Under the pieces are notes generated by a model, which worked only from the letters and a program-made list of their open reading frames with translations, made no database searches and was not told the DNA's origin. From assembly GCA_028821235.1 (NCBI GenBank), contig JAPPGV010000027.1, positions 6,383 through 70,382 of the forward strand: DNA of 64,000 nucleotides. The letters are read 5' to 3'. Below, one piece after another: positions 11,174-19,786 of the stretch (position 1 is the stretch's first letter; every line of letters begins with the position of its first letter). A program made the translations under genes and the position numbers. This DNA is from a bacterium (GTDB lineage: Bacteria; Actinomycetota; Acidimicrobiia; Spongiisociales; Spongiisociaceae).

Positions 11174-12960
11174 TGGCGTTCCTGGGCCATTACGCGTCCA
11201 CGGTCGAATTCTCCATCGCGTTCGCGCTCTTCGCGATCGCCACCTACGCAGCGCTTCGAGGCGGCATCCTGAGTCTCGCCGGCACACCGATGGCGGCGGT
11301 CACGGGATTTGTAAGCCTCGCCCTCGTGGAGGACCACAACGTCCCCATCGAACTCGTACTCGTTGCGGGAGTTGTGGTCGGGCTTCTGTCGGGCCTCCTG
11401 GTCAGCATCCCCTTGGCGAGGCTCGATAGCCATTGGGTGGCGCTGGCAACGATCGCTCTCGTGTTGATGGCGCGGGTGGTCGTGCTGAATCTCGACTCCG
11501 TCACGGGCGGTGTGGACGGCGCGCCCATTACCCGGCTGATCGAGCCGTGGCATCTCTTCGCCGCCCTCGGCGCGGTGATGTGGGTCATGTCTCGCCACAG
11601 TAGGTCGCGGCTCGGCCTTGCCGCCGAAGCCGTCCGCAGCCACCCTGAAGTCGCCGCATCCCTCGCAATCGATGTGTACGCCACGCGTCGGTCCTTGTGG
11701 ATGTTGAGTGGCGCGATCGCAGGATTGGCAGGGGTCGTCTACGCGAGCCTCGTGCAATTCCTGTCGCCCGACACGTTCTACGTGAACATTGCCTTCGTGA
11801 TGCTCGCCGCGGTGGTCCTGGGAGGGAACCGCCACTGGTTCGGGGGGATTGTCGGAGCGTTCGTCTTCACGATCCTTCCTGAGATACTCCGCCGTTTCCT
11901 CACCCAGGGCGAGACCATCGTGAACGGCGTGCTCCTGATCCTGATCATGATCTACCTCCCGCGCGGCCTGGTCGATCCCACCCGCAAGGTACGGAGGGAA
12001 CTCAAGAAACAGTCGACCAACATCCACTCCGGCCGTGGTGAGCCGCCAGCCGACGGAGGGCAAGAGGGAGAGGACGAACTGTGGAGTCTCAACCTGACGG
12101 GCCGGACAGCGTCGGAGGTCGACCCGGCGCAGGATCGGCCGACTGCCCTGAGCGTCGAGGGCCTCCGCAAGACATACGGCGGCCTGGTGGCGATCAGCGA
12201 TCTCACCTTCACCGTTCCCGAAGGGTCCGTTTTCGGGATCGTGGGACCGAACGGGGCCGGGAAGTCGACCCTGCTCTCGGTAATGAGCGGGGGAGACGAG
12301 TCGGATCGCGGCACGATCCGGATTCTCGGCCAGGACATGACGGGATGGAAACAGACCGACATCGCCCGCGAGGGAGTGGCCCGTACCTACCAGACCGTGC
12401 AGCTGTTCGAGGACCTGACGGTCGTGGAGAACATAATGGTCGGCTTCGATCGCGAGCGCCGGACCAATTTCTGGGATCCCGTGTTCATGACACCTCGCGA
12501 CCGGCGCGAGCGGGCGGACCTGGCCGAGCGGGCGAGAGCGCTGATGGACCTGGTTGGCGTGATCGGCCAACCCGATCAGTATGCCGCCACCCTGTCCTAC
12601 GCCAACCAGCGCCGGGTCGAGATCGCTCGGGCCCTGGCGATGGAGCCGTCGGTCCTGCTGCTGGACGAGCCGACGGCGGGCATGCACAAGCTCGGCTCGC
12701 AGGCGATCGGTGAGCTGATGCTCAGCCTGACGGACCGGGGCCTCACGGTGGTCGTCATCGAGCACAACCTCGAGCTCGTGCTCAACTACTGCGAACTGGC
12801 GATCGTGATGGACTTCGGCAGGCTGCTGGCAGAAGGCGCGCCGGCCGACTGCCTGTCCGACCCCACGGTGATCGAGGCTTACTTCGGAAGGAAAGCTGAT
12901 GCTGCGCGTATCGAATCTCTCGTCAAGCTACGGCAACATACGGGCAGTCAACAACGTTGA
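11173..12960 (+). CDS. Fused LivM permease-LivG ATPase
   Basis: 595 residues. Residues 1 to ~275 are a LivM-type permease. After a hydrophilic linker (~280-320), residues ~320-580 are a LivG-type ATPase with Walker A GPNGAGKST, signature LSYANQRRVEIARAL, Walker B VLLLDEPTAG and the switch His in VIEHNLELV. Permease-ATPase fusions of this type occur in actinobacteria. The reading frame runs 62 nt into the next gene. A one-base shift near GGAAAGCTGATG would end it at a normal ATGA junction, so the extended tail (RKADAARIESLVKLRQHTGS) may be non-functional. Confidence 0.92.
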   Translation: MAFLGHYASTVEFSIAFALFAIATYAALRGGILSLAGTPMAAVTGFVSLALVEDHNVPIELVLVAGVVVGLLSGLLVSIPLARLDSHWVALATIALVLMARVVVLNLDSVTGGVDGAPITRLIEPWHLFAALGAVMWVMSRHSRSRLGLAAEAVRSHPEVAASLAIDVYATRRSLWMLSGAIAGLAGVVYASLVQFLSPDTFYVNIAFVMLAAVVLGGNRHWFGGIVGAFVFTILPEILRRFLTQGETIVNGVLLILIMIYLPRGLVDPTRKVRRELKKQSTNIHSGRGEPPADGGQEGEDELWSLNLTGRTASEVDPAQDRPTALSVEGLRKTYGGLVAISDLTFTVPEGSVFGIVGPNGAGKSTLLSVMSGGDESDRGTIRILGQDMTGWKQTDIAREGVARTYQTVQLFEDLTVVENIMVGFDRERRTNFWDPVFMTPRDRRERADLAERARALMDLVGVIGQPDQYAATLSYANQRRVEIARALAMEPSVLLLDEPTAGMHKLGSQAIGELMLSLTDRGLTVVVIEHNLELVLNYCELAIVMDFGRLLAEGAPADCLSDPTVIEAYFGRKADAARIESLVKLRQHTGSQQR

Positions 12961-13597
12961 CCTGCAAGTCGACCGGGGGGCGATGGTGTCGCTCATCGGT
13001 TCGAACGGGTCGGGCAAGTCCACGATCCTCAAGACGATCGCGGGCATGCATAGTCCCGACAGCGGGACCGTGAGGTTCGGTGAACGCGACATCACCGGAT
13101 GGCCGACTCACCAGCTCGTCCACCACGGCCTCGCGTTCCTGATGGAGCGACCGACCTCCGTAGTTGCCCCGCTCACCGTGGAGGAGAACCTGGCACTGGG
13201 AGCCGCCGCGAGGCGTTCCAACATCCGTGACATGCTCGCCCGCATCTTCGAACTGTTCCCCCTCCTCAAGGAGCGGCGCACGCAATACGCGGGGACTCTC
13301 AGCGGCGGCGAGCAGCAGATGGTCGCTATCGGTCGGGTCTTGATAACCGACCCGGAGCTGCTGCTCATAGACAGTCCGGCGATCGGGCTCGCTCCGGCCA
13401 TCGTGGACGAGGTCTATGCCTCGATAACCCGGCTGCACGCCGAAGGACTGTCGATCCTCGTCATCGAGCAGAACGCCGAACTCGCCCTGGCCATCTCCGA
13501 CCACACGTACCTGCTCCACAGAGGCTCGATCGCAATCGAGGGTCCGTCGGCGACCCTACGGAACTCGCAGGAGACAATCGACGCATACCTGGCGTGA
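12899..13597 (+). CDS. livF: LivF-type ABC ATPase with altered Walker B
   Basis: 232 residues. Walker A is GSNGSGKST, the signature LSGGEQQMVAIGRVL and the switch His lies in VIEQN context. The Walker B region reads LLLIDSPAIGLAP, so Asp158 is followed by Ser159 instead of the catalytic Glu seen in the family (DEP). With an intact LivG partner, the importer would have one degenerate and one normal ATP site. It starts inside the end of the LivM-LivG gene (62-nt overlap) and is the last gene of the importer operon, convergent with meaB. Confidence 0.92.
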   Translation: MLRVSNLSSSYGNIRAVNNVDLQVDRGAMVSLIGSNGSGKSTILKTIAGMHSPDSGTVRFGERDITGWPTHQLVHHGLAFLMERPTSVVAPLTVEENLALGAAARRSNIRDMLARIFELFPLLKERRTQYAGTLSGGEQQMVAIGRVLITDPELLLIDSPAIGLAPAIVDEVYASITRLHAEGLSILVIEQNAELALAISDHTYLLHRGSIAIEGPSATLRNSQETIDAYLA

Positions 13598-13608
13598 CCG
13601 CAAAGCGG

Positions 13609-13629
13609 CCGGCTCGAGCATGGAGCCGG
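13609..13629. terminator. Small hairpin between convergent livF and meaB
   Basis: Stem CCGGCTC/GAGCCGG (7 bp) with a 7-nt loop in the 77-bp gap between two convergent genes. This is a plausible bidirectional terminator, but there is no U-tract and the stem is short. Confidence 0.35.
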
Positions 13630-13674
13630 ATCCTCTGAGGTCTCCCGCGTGGCCGTCCACGCCGGGCCTCGCGA

Positions 13675-14649
13675 TCACTGTCCTCGCGGTCGGTGCTCTC
13701 CGGTTCGGAATGAGTCGAAGATCTCCGCGGCGGCACTCCACGGATCGGTGGCGCCCGCCACCACAGCCTCCGAATACCGGGCCACCTCCGGCTCCGTCGC
13801 CTGTGCCGCCAGCCTCTCGATCATCCGCGATATCTCCGCCTCGGCCCGTGCCCGACGCCTGGATCGCAGCGCGCCCGACTCAGCCATGCTCTCGTGGTGC
13901 GACCGGATGGCGTCGACCACCTCATCCACCCCCTCACCGGTCTTGGCCACGGTGAGCAGCACCGGTGGTCGCCAGCCGTGGCCAGGGGACATCGACACCA
14001 TGTTCTCCAGCGTTCTCGCCGCTCTGGTCGCTCCGGGGTTGTCGGCCTTGTTCACTACGAAGACATCACCGACTTCCATGAGGCCTGCCTTCTCCGCCTG
14101 GATGTCGTCGCCGAAGCCCGGGGCCACGACCACGACCACGGTGTCGGTACGGTCGATCACCTCTACCTCGGACTGGCCGACGCCGACCGTCTCGAAGATG
14201 ATCGGTCCGTAGCCCTCCGCGTCGAGAAGGACAGCCACCATCTCGGCCGACGCGTTCAACCCGCCGAGCCGGCCACGGGTGGACATCGAACGGATGAACA
14301 CGCCCAGGTCGCCCGCGTGAGATCCCATCCGGACGCGATCCCCCAGGAGAGAGCCACCGGAGTAGGGGCTGGACGGGTCTGTGGCGACGACGGCCACCTT
14401 GCGTCCGTCCCGCCGGTAGGCGCTGAGCAGCCTGTCGGTGAGCGTGCTCTTGCCTGATCCTGGCGGGCCGGTGATCCCGATTCGGAGCGCGCCGGTGGCG
14501 TGGGCGTGGGCGCGCTCGAGCAACTGACCCACTGAATCAGGCTCACGCTCGCAGCGGCTGATCGCCCGTGCGAGCGCTCGTCGATCCCCTCCGAAAAGGG
14601 TTGCGCCTGCTGCCGTTCCGGGGTCCGAGTCCGGCTGAGAGGCTTCCAT
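13675..14649 (-). CDS. meaB: MeaB/ArgK-type GTPase chaperone of B12-dependent mutases
   Basis: 324 residues with a G3E-type GTPase core: P-loop GITGPPGSGKSTL (about 57-69), DPSSPYSGGSLLGDRVRM, ETVGVGQSE and VNKAD. MeaB proteins protect and reload adenosylcobalamin in methylmalonyl-CoA-type mutases. It is divergently oriented from a mutase large-subunit gene, with only 24 bp between the start codons, so the promoters must overlap the coding ends. The context supports the call. Confidence 0.95.
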   Translation of the reverse strand: MEASQPDSDPGTAAGATLFGGDRRALARAISRCEREPDSVGQLLERAHAHATGALRIGITGPPGSGKSTLTDRLLSAYRRDGRKVAVVATDPSSPYSGGSLLGDRVRMGSHAGDLGVFIRSMSTRGRLGGLNASAEMVAVLLDAEGYGPIIFETVGVGQSEVEVIDRTDTVVVVVAPGFGDDIQAEKAGLMEVGDVFVVNKADNPGATRAARTLENMVSMSPGHGWRPPVLLTVAKTGEGVDEVVDAIRSHHESMAESGALRSRRRARAEAEISRMIERLAAQATEPEVARYSEAVVAGATDPWSAAAEIFDSFRTGEHRPRGQ

Positions 14650-14673
14650 GCCCGCGGATTATGCTTCCAAGAA

Positions 14674-16290
14674 GTGAGGAACGAAAGCCCAGAGGACAAG
14701 TCTCCCCACCCACCGCCAGGATTCCCGACCGTAACCCAGTCCGGGATACCACTCGAGTCATGGTACGGACCAGAGGCGCTCGAGGAGATGGAGCCGGCGG
14801 CCGACATCGGTGCGCCCGGCCAGTTCCCGTTCACGAGAGGGATTCGCGAGGGGATGTACCGCGAAGGGCTCTGGGTCATGGGACAGTACTCCGGGTACGC
14901 GACCCCTCGGGAGACGAACGCTCGGATCAAGTCGCTCCTGGCCCAAGGTCAGAAGGGCTTCTCCATCGCTCTCGACCTGCCGACGCAGAACGGCCTCGAC
15001 TCCGACGACCCGCTGGCCAAGGGCGAGGTCGGCAAGGTCGGGGTACCGATCGACTCCCTGGCCGACATGGAAGAGTTGCTCGATGGGATACCACTCCATC
15101 AACTCCACCAGATACGGACGACCGCGAACTCTATAGGCCCGATCGCCGCCTCACTCATCATCGCCGCGTCGGAGAGGATGGGGGGCACGCCCGACAGCTT
15201 CCGAGTGATGTTCCAGAACGACGTGTTGAAGGAGTACGTGGCGCGTGGCACGCAGATCTTCCCACCCCGACGCGGCCTGGAATTCTCGATCGATCTCGTC
15301 GAGTACTGCGCGAGACATCTCCCCCACTGGGAGCCGATCGAATTCTGCGGGTATCACATTCGAGACTCGGGCGCCAATGCCATCCAAGAGGTGGCCATCG
15401 CCGCTGCGAACGGCATCGAGTACATCGAAGCTGCCCTCAGGAGAGGGCTCTCGGTGGACGACTTCGCCCCCAATCTCTTTATGTTCCTCTCCGCCGATCT
15501 CGACATCTTCGAGGAGGTGGCGAAGTATCGAGCGACCCGCCGGATGTGGGCCCATCTCATGCGCGATCGCTACCGGGCTGCAGACCCGGAGAGCCAGGCC
15601 CTCAACATCTTCGTGTACACGCTCGGCGGATCTCTGACGGCGCAGGAGCATATGAACAACCTCTCGAGGGTCGCGTTCGAGGCGCTCGCTGCGGTACTGG
15701 GAGGTGTTCAGACCCTGGCCACGTCGTCGTACGACGAGGCAATCGGCCTTCCCTCGGCGGAAGCCGCCAACCTGTCTCTCCGCGCCCAGCAGATCATCGC
15801 ACTGGAGACCGGCGTCCCCCGTACAGCCGATCCCCTAGGCGGGTCCTATTTCGTGGAGTGGCTGACCGACCAACTCCACCGCAAGATCCTCGAGTACATG
15901 AACCAGATCGCGGATCAGGGCGGAGCGCTCGCGGCTCTGGAAAGCGGCTGGATCGGAGCGGAGATCGAGCGAGAGGCCTATGCGCTCCAGCGCAGCATCG
16001 ACGACGGCACGCGGCCCCGTATCGGTGTGAACCGATTCGCCGGCGGTGCTCCCACACCCACCGCCGCCTTTGCGATCGCGAACGAAGGAGAGGCGATGCA
16101 GGTCGAGAAACTGCGGAGACTGCGCGCCGATCGCAACAGAGCGGATGTGGACGCCGCGCTCGCGGAGGTGAGGGACGCGGCCGCCACGGGCCGTAACACG
16201 ATGCAGTCGATTCTCCAAGCAGTCAAGTCCTACGCCACCGTCGGCGAGATCACCTCCGTGCTGCGGGACGAGTGGGGAACCTACAGGTGA
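14674..16290 (+). CDS. Acyl-CoA mutase large subunit (methylmalonyl-CoA mutase family)
   Basis: 538 residues from a GTG start. This is the TIM-barrel substrate domain of a B12-dependent acyl-CoA mutase without the B12 domain, so a separate small subunit is needed; none is adjacent. QYSGYATP puts Tyr72 where methylmalonyl-CoA mutase has Tyr89, Ala99 matches that family, and GYHIRDSGA keeps the catalytic His (His228). At the position of the carboxylate-binding Arg of methylmalonyl-CoA mutase I read GLEF, so that Arg seems absent. The substrate may therefore not be methylmalonyl-CoA; isobutyryl-, hydroxyisobutyryl- or ethylmalonyl-CoA-type reactions are possible. The next gene, a CoA ligase, overlaps its stop by 4 nt. 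Confidence 0.9.
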   Translation: MRNESPEDKSPHPPPGFPTVTQSGIPLESWYGPEALEEMEPAADIGAPGQFPFTRGIREGMYREGLWVMGQYSGYATPRETNARIKSLLAQGQKGFSIALDLPTQNGLDSDDPLAKGEVGKVGVPIDSLADMEELLDGIPLHQLHQIRTTANSIGPIAASLIIAASERMGGTPDSFRVMFQNDVLKEYVARGTQIFPPRRGLEFSIDLVEYCARHLPHWEPIEFCGYHIRDSGANAIQEVAIAAANGIEYIEAALRRGLSVDDFAPNLFMFLSADLDIFEEVAKYRATRRMWAHLMRDRYRAADPESQALNIFVYTLGGSLTAQEHMNNLSRVAFEALAAVLGGVQTLATSSYDEAIGLPSAEAANLSLRAQQIIALETGVPRTADPLGGSYFVEWLTDQLHRKILEYMNQIADQGGALAALESGWIGAEIEREAYALQRSIDDGTRPRIGVNRFAGGAPTPTAAFAIANEGEAMQVEKLRRLRADRNRADVDAALAEVRDAAATGRNTMQSILQAVKSYATVGEITSVLRDEWGTYR

Positions 16291-17828
16291 GGTCTACGAC
16301 GGCTGACCTCGGTGCCCTGCTGGACCGGTCATTCCGACGGCACGCGTCACGAGTCGCCGTGGAAGACGGAGAGCGAACCGAGACGTTCTCTCAACTCTCC
16401 GACCGGTCAGACCGCCTCGCATCGGCTCTCTTGGAACTGAATCCCGCGGGTAGACCGGTCGCCATTCTCGCCTCCAATCGCATGGAGTACATAGAAGCCG
16501 ACATTGCCCTGGTGAAGGCGGGCCACCCCAAAGTCCCGATCAACATGCGCCTGAGTCAGCCCGAACGCCTTCATCTGGTGAGCGACTCCGGGGCCGCCGT
16601 CCTGATCACCGAAGCTACATCGGCCGAATCTGCCCTGACCCTGGTAGACGAGGCTGAAGCACTCGATACCGTCGTGTCGGTGGGCGGCGGGGGAACCCAT
16701 GACTACGAAGATGTACTCGCAGCTGCGAACCGCCCCCCGGGGCGCACATGGCGACCGGACGACCCGAGCGTGATCCTCTACACCTCCGGTACCACCGGCC
16801 GCCCAAAGGGCGCAACGTCCACCTTTCGAAGTCGGATGGCTGCAACCTGGAACATGCTGCTCGATGAGTTGATCGACGTCAGGCCCGGGGACGGCATGCT
16901 GCACGCGGGGTCGCTGTCACACGGCAGCGGCTCGAAGGTGATCGCGTATGCCCTCAGCGGAGCGCGCAATATCGTGGTTTCCTCCTTTGATCCGGGCCGC
17001 TTCCTGGATGAAGCGCTGCATCGGCGGGCGACCGCCTCGTTCGTCGTGCCCACGATGATCACGGTGCTCACCGAGGAGGCCGAGTCACGGAAAAGACCGG
17101 CGCTCAACCTGCGACACGTCTCGTACGGAGGCTCCCCCATCGATCCGAACACGATCAGACGAGCCGTCGATGTCTTCGGCCCGGTATTCGTGCAGGTGTA
17201 CGGGGCGGCGGAGGCGCCACACCCGCTCACCGTGCTCTCGCGCTCCGATCATGTAGATGCATCCGATCAGCGTCTCGCGTCAGCAGGCAAGGCGACGCGA
17301 TCGGTCGAGCTCCGCCTCGTCCCGACAGGCGCTTCCGGCTCACCGGAGGGTGAGATACAGGCTCGAGCAGAGAGCGTGATGATCGGATACTGGAAGAACG
17401 AGGAGTCGACTCGAGAGGCATTCGTCGACGGGTTCTACCGAACCGGGGACATCGGATACTTTGACGATGAGGGTTACCTGACAATCATCGACCGGCAGAA
17501 GGACATGGTCATCAGCGGCGGGTTGAACGTATACCCTGCGGAAGTCGAGGCGGCGATCGCCAACCACACCGGCGTTCTAGAGTCAGCCGTGATCGGAGTG
17601 CCCGACGAGCGATGGGGAGAACGCGTCGTGGCGTACGTGGTCGCACGGCCCGGGCACACCGTCAGCCCCGGGGAGGTCACTGCAGAGGTGGCCCGCAGGC
17701 TGGCCGGCTACAAGAAGCCGCGAGAGGTGTGGGTTGTGGAGGAGCTGGCGAAGGGCTCGACCGGGAAGATCCTCAAGTCGGTACTCAGGAGTCGGCACTG
17801 GGATCGACAGTCGCGCCAGGTGAACTGA
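16287..17828 (+). CDS. AMP-forming acyl-CoA ligase
   Basis: 513 residues from a GTG that overlaps the mutase stop codon (GTGA). ANL-superfamily motifs are intact: ILYTSGTTGRPKGA, the VYGAAEAPHP region, FYRTGDIGYFDDEGYL, then DRQKDMVISGGLNVYPAEVE and the C-terminal catalytic Lys in GSTGKILKS. It activates a carboxylic acid to its CoA thioester through an acyl-adenylate. Lying just after a mutase large subunit, it probably supplies that pathway's CoA ester. The substrate is unknown. Confidence 0.93.
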   Translation: MRSTTADLGALLDRSFRRHASRVAVEDGERTETFSQLSDRSDRLASALLELNPAGRPVAILASNRMEYIEADIALVKAGHPKVPINMRLSQPERLHLVSDSGAAVLITEATSAESALTLVDEAEALDTVVSVGGGGTHDYEDVLAAANRPPGRTWRPDDPSVILYTSGTTGRPKGATSTFRSRMAATWNMLLDELIDVRPGDGMLHAGSLSHGSGSKVIAYALSGARNIVVSSFDPGRFLDEALHRRATASFVVPTMITVLTEEAESRKRPALNLRHVSYGGSPIDPNTIRRAVDVFGPVFVQVYGAAEAPHPLTVLSRSDHVDASDQRLASAGKATRSVELRLVPTGASGSPEGEIQARAESVMIGYWKNEESTREAFVDGFYRTGDIGYFDDEGYLTIIDRQKDMVISGGLNVYPAEVEAAIANHTGVLESAVIGVPDERWGERVVAYVVARPGHTVSPGEVTAEVARRLAGYKKPREVWVVEELAKGSTGKILKSVLRSRHWDRQSRQVN

Positions 17829-17859
17829 GGTGCCCGTGACAATCCAGGAAGAGGACTGA

Positions 17860-18612
17860 ATGGCTGGACTGGCCGATGCGAGCGGAGACCGGATCACTAT
17901 CCATGGACGCGACCTGGCCGAGGAGTTGATCGGCGGTACCAGCTTCGCTTCGATGCTCTACCTTCTCACGATCGGAGAAATGCCCGAGCGATCCGTGGAA
18001 TCGATGATCGACGCCATGCTGGTGACGGTCGCTGAGCACGGCCTCACTCCATCCGCTATCACGGCGCGTCTCACCTATCGCGGTGCGCCGGACAGCCTCC
18101 AGGGTGCGGTTGCCGCCGGCCTGCTCGGGGCCGGTCCTGCGCTGCTCGGCACGGCGGAGCAGGCTGCCGGGATGCTGGTGCGGTTGGTGAGCGACTCCAC
18201 AGCCGAGACGCGCGAGCAAGTCGTCTCTCAGAGCGTGGCTGCCTGGTTGAAGGAGGGGGCGGTGATCCCCGGCTTCGGCCACCCGATTCACCGAGACGGC
18301 GATGCTCGGGTTGCGGCGCTCAGACGTGTCCAGACCGATCAGGGGCTCCCGGAGGAGCACTTCCTCACCGCGGTCCTGGTGGAGAGTGCCCTGAGCGAGG
18401 CCAAGGGCAGGGCCGTACCGATGAACGCCGCCGGAGCGATCGGCGCCATAGTGTCCGACATGGGGCTGCCGCCGCGGTTCGCCAGGGGCCTTTCGATCGT
18501 CGCTCGCTCGGCGGGCCTCCTCGCACACGTCATGGAGGAGGCGTCCCACCCCATCGCCGACCGGATCTGGAAGGACACCCGTTCAGGGTCGTCCCACGCC
18601 GGTCGACCTTGA
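17860..18612 (+). CDS. Citryl-CoA-lyase-like protein (citrate synthase superfamily)
   Basis: 250 residues, close to a citrate-synthase catalytic core but short. Visible motifs are VAEHGLTPSAITAR, equivalent to the oxaloacetate-binding DHxxNAST region, and PGFGHPIHRDGDARV, which carries the GFGHP His. Where true citrate synthases have the catalytic His of the HGGA motif, this protein has GAGPALLGTAEQA. That is typical of stand-alone citryl-CoA-lyase-type members, which cleave 3-hydroxyacyl-CoA compounds rather than condense. GGAAGAGGA lies upstream of the ATG. In context it could split a 3-hydroxy-dicarboxylyl-CoA made by the neighbouring ligase. Confidence 0.8.
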   Translation: MAGLADASGDRITIHGRDLAEELIGGTSFASMLYLLTIGEMPERSVESMIDAMLVTVAEHGLTPSAITARLTYRGAPDSLQGAVAAGLLGAGPALLGTAEQAAGMLVRLVSDSTAETREQVVSQSVAAWLKEGAVIPGFGHPIHRDGDARVAALRRVQTDQGLPEEHFLTAVLVESALSEAKGRAVPMNAAGAIGAIVSDMGLPPRFARGLSIVARSAGLLAHVMEEASHPIADRIWKDTRSGSSHAGRP

Positions 18613-18747
18613 TCCCGCCGTTGCCGCCGGCCGGGCGATCTGGACATTCTTCAGCACCCTCCTAGCATCCGAAGGCTCCCGACCTGACGAACACAGTGCC
18701 CGCAAAGGTCCATCAGACGTTATGACGACAATCGACTTGAGGATCGC

Positions 18748-19680
18748 ATGACCTCGGCCACGACACGTAGAGAGTGGAGCGTACCCGTAGGACGCCGGAT
18801 CGACGGCGCACCATGGCAGGTCCGATTCGTCGAACTCCGCGGCGCCACGCCGGGACCGGCGACGGCCATAGTCTCAGGGCTGTACGGTGACAAGCCCCTC
18901 GGGTCGATCGCGGTGCATGATCTGGAGAGACACCTGATGCGGGAGCAACTGAAGGGCACGGTTCTCCTGGCGGCAGCCGTGAACCTCCCCGCCCTCCAGG
19001 TGGGCACCCGAGTCTCACCCGACCATCTGTACCTGAACCGGCGCTTTCCGGGGACGCCGACCGGCTTTCTCACCGACCAGGTCGCCCACGCCGTCGCGAC
19101 CGTCGTCTACGAGCACGCGGAGTGCGTCATCGACCTGCACTCGGGGACGCCCGACATGGCATTGTGGTATTCCTACGATGCCGGAGATCTCGAACTCACA
19201 TCCTCCTTCGGCTACCTGCCGGTCGTAGTGGACTTCCGGCCGGGAGGCCAGGTCAGCGCGACAGCCGTAGAGCGCGGCCTCTCAGGCTTCCTTCCCGAGT
19301 TCGGAGGGGCGAGCCTGCCCTCCCCGGCCGCCGGCGTCGAAGGCAGCCTGAACACGCTGCGTTACCGGGGCCACCTAGGCGGTACTCCCACCGGCCCGCC
19401 GCGACTGCCCGTCATCCGCGAACGGCCGCTGTTCCTCGCTTCCACGAGCGGCATACTCCAGAGCGGCGTGTCCACCGACTCGGTCGGCAGTGAGATCCCG
19501 GCGGGTCGCCTCGGATGGATCACCAGCCCCGCCACGGGGGAGGTCTGGGAGGAGTTCGAGATCGACCGTCCCGGCATCCTCCTGATGGCGGTGACCACGC
19601 CGACGATCGTCAACCCCGGCGACTTCGCCTTCATGGTCGGGTTCCCCCATGACGAGGTCGAAGTCCCCGGAGCGCCATGA
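18748..19680 (+). CDS. AstE/aspartoacylase-family (M14-like) protein lacking the first zinc motif
   Basis: 310 residues, resembling succinylglutamate desuccinylase/aspartoacylase deacylases. YLNRRFPG (about 95-102) and VIDLHSG (His131) are conserved. The usual GxHGDE zinc motif reads GLYGDK, so the expected His is Tyr46 and the expected Glu is Lys49. With two of three zinc ligands gone it may be inactive, use a different chemistry, or act as a binding protein. A GAGGA ribosome site precedes the ATG. The 135-bp gap before it shows nothing notable. Confidence 0.75.
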   Translation: MTSATTRREWSVPVGRRIDGAPWQVRFVELRGATPGPATAIVSGLYGDKPLGSIAVHDLERHLMREQLKGTVLLAAAVNLPALQVGTRVSPDHLYLNRRFPGTPTGFLTDQVAHAVATVVYEHAECVIDLHSGTPDMALWYSYDAGDLELTSSFGYLPVVVDFRPGGQVSATAVERGLSGFLPEFGGASLPSPAAGVEGSLNTLRYRGHLGGTPTGPPRLPVIRERPLFLASTSGILQSGVSTDSVGSEIPAGRLGWITSPATGEVWEEFEIDRPGILLMAVTTPTIVNPGDFAFMVGFPHDEVEVPGAP

Positions 19681-19786
19681 CGCCGAGGTGGAATGACCGG
19701 ATCAGAGCCGGCCGGATGCCTGGCCCCGAGGCGCGGCGCCGCAACCCGCACGACCAGGGAGCGGGGTCATAGCCGAGAGATACGAC

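Noticed and set aside
10756-12765. 669-residue open frame on the minus strand
   Set aside because: It is antisense to livH and the LivM-LivG fusion, with no recognisable domain.
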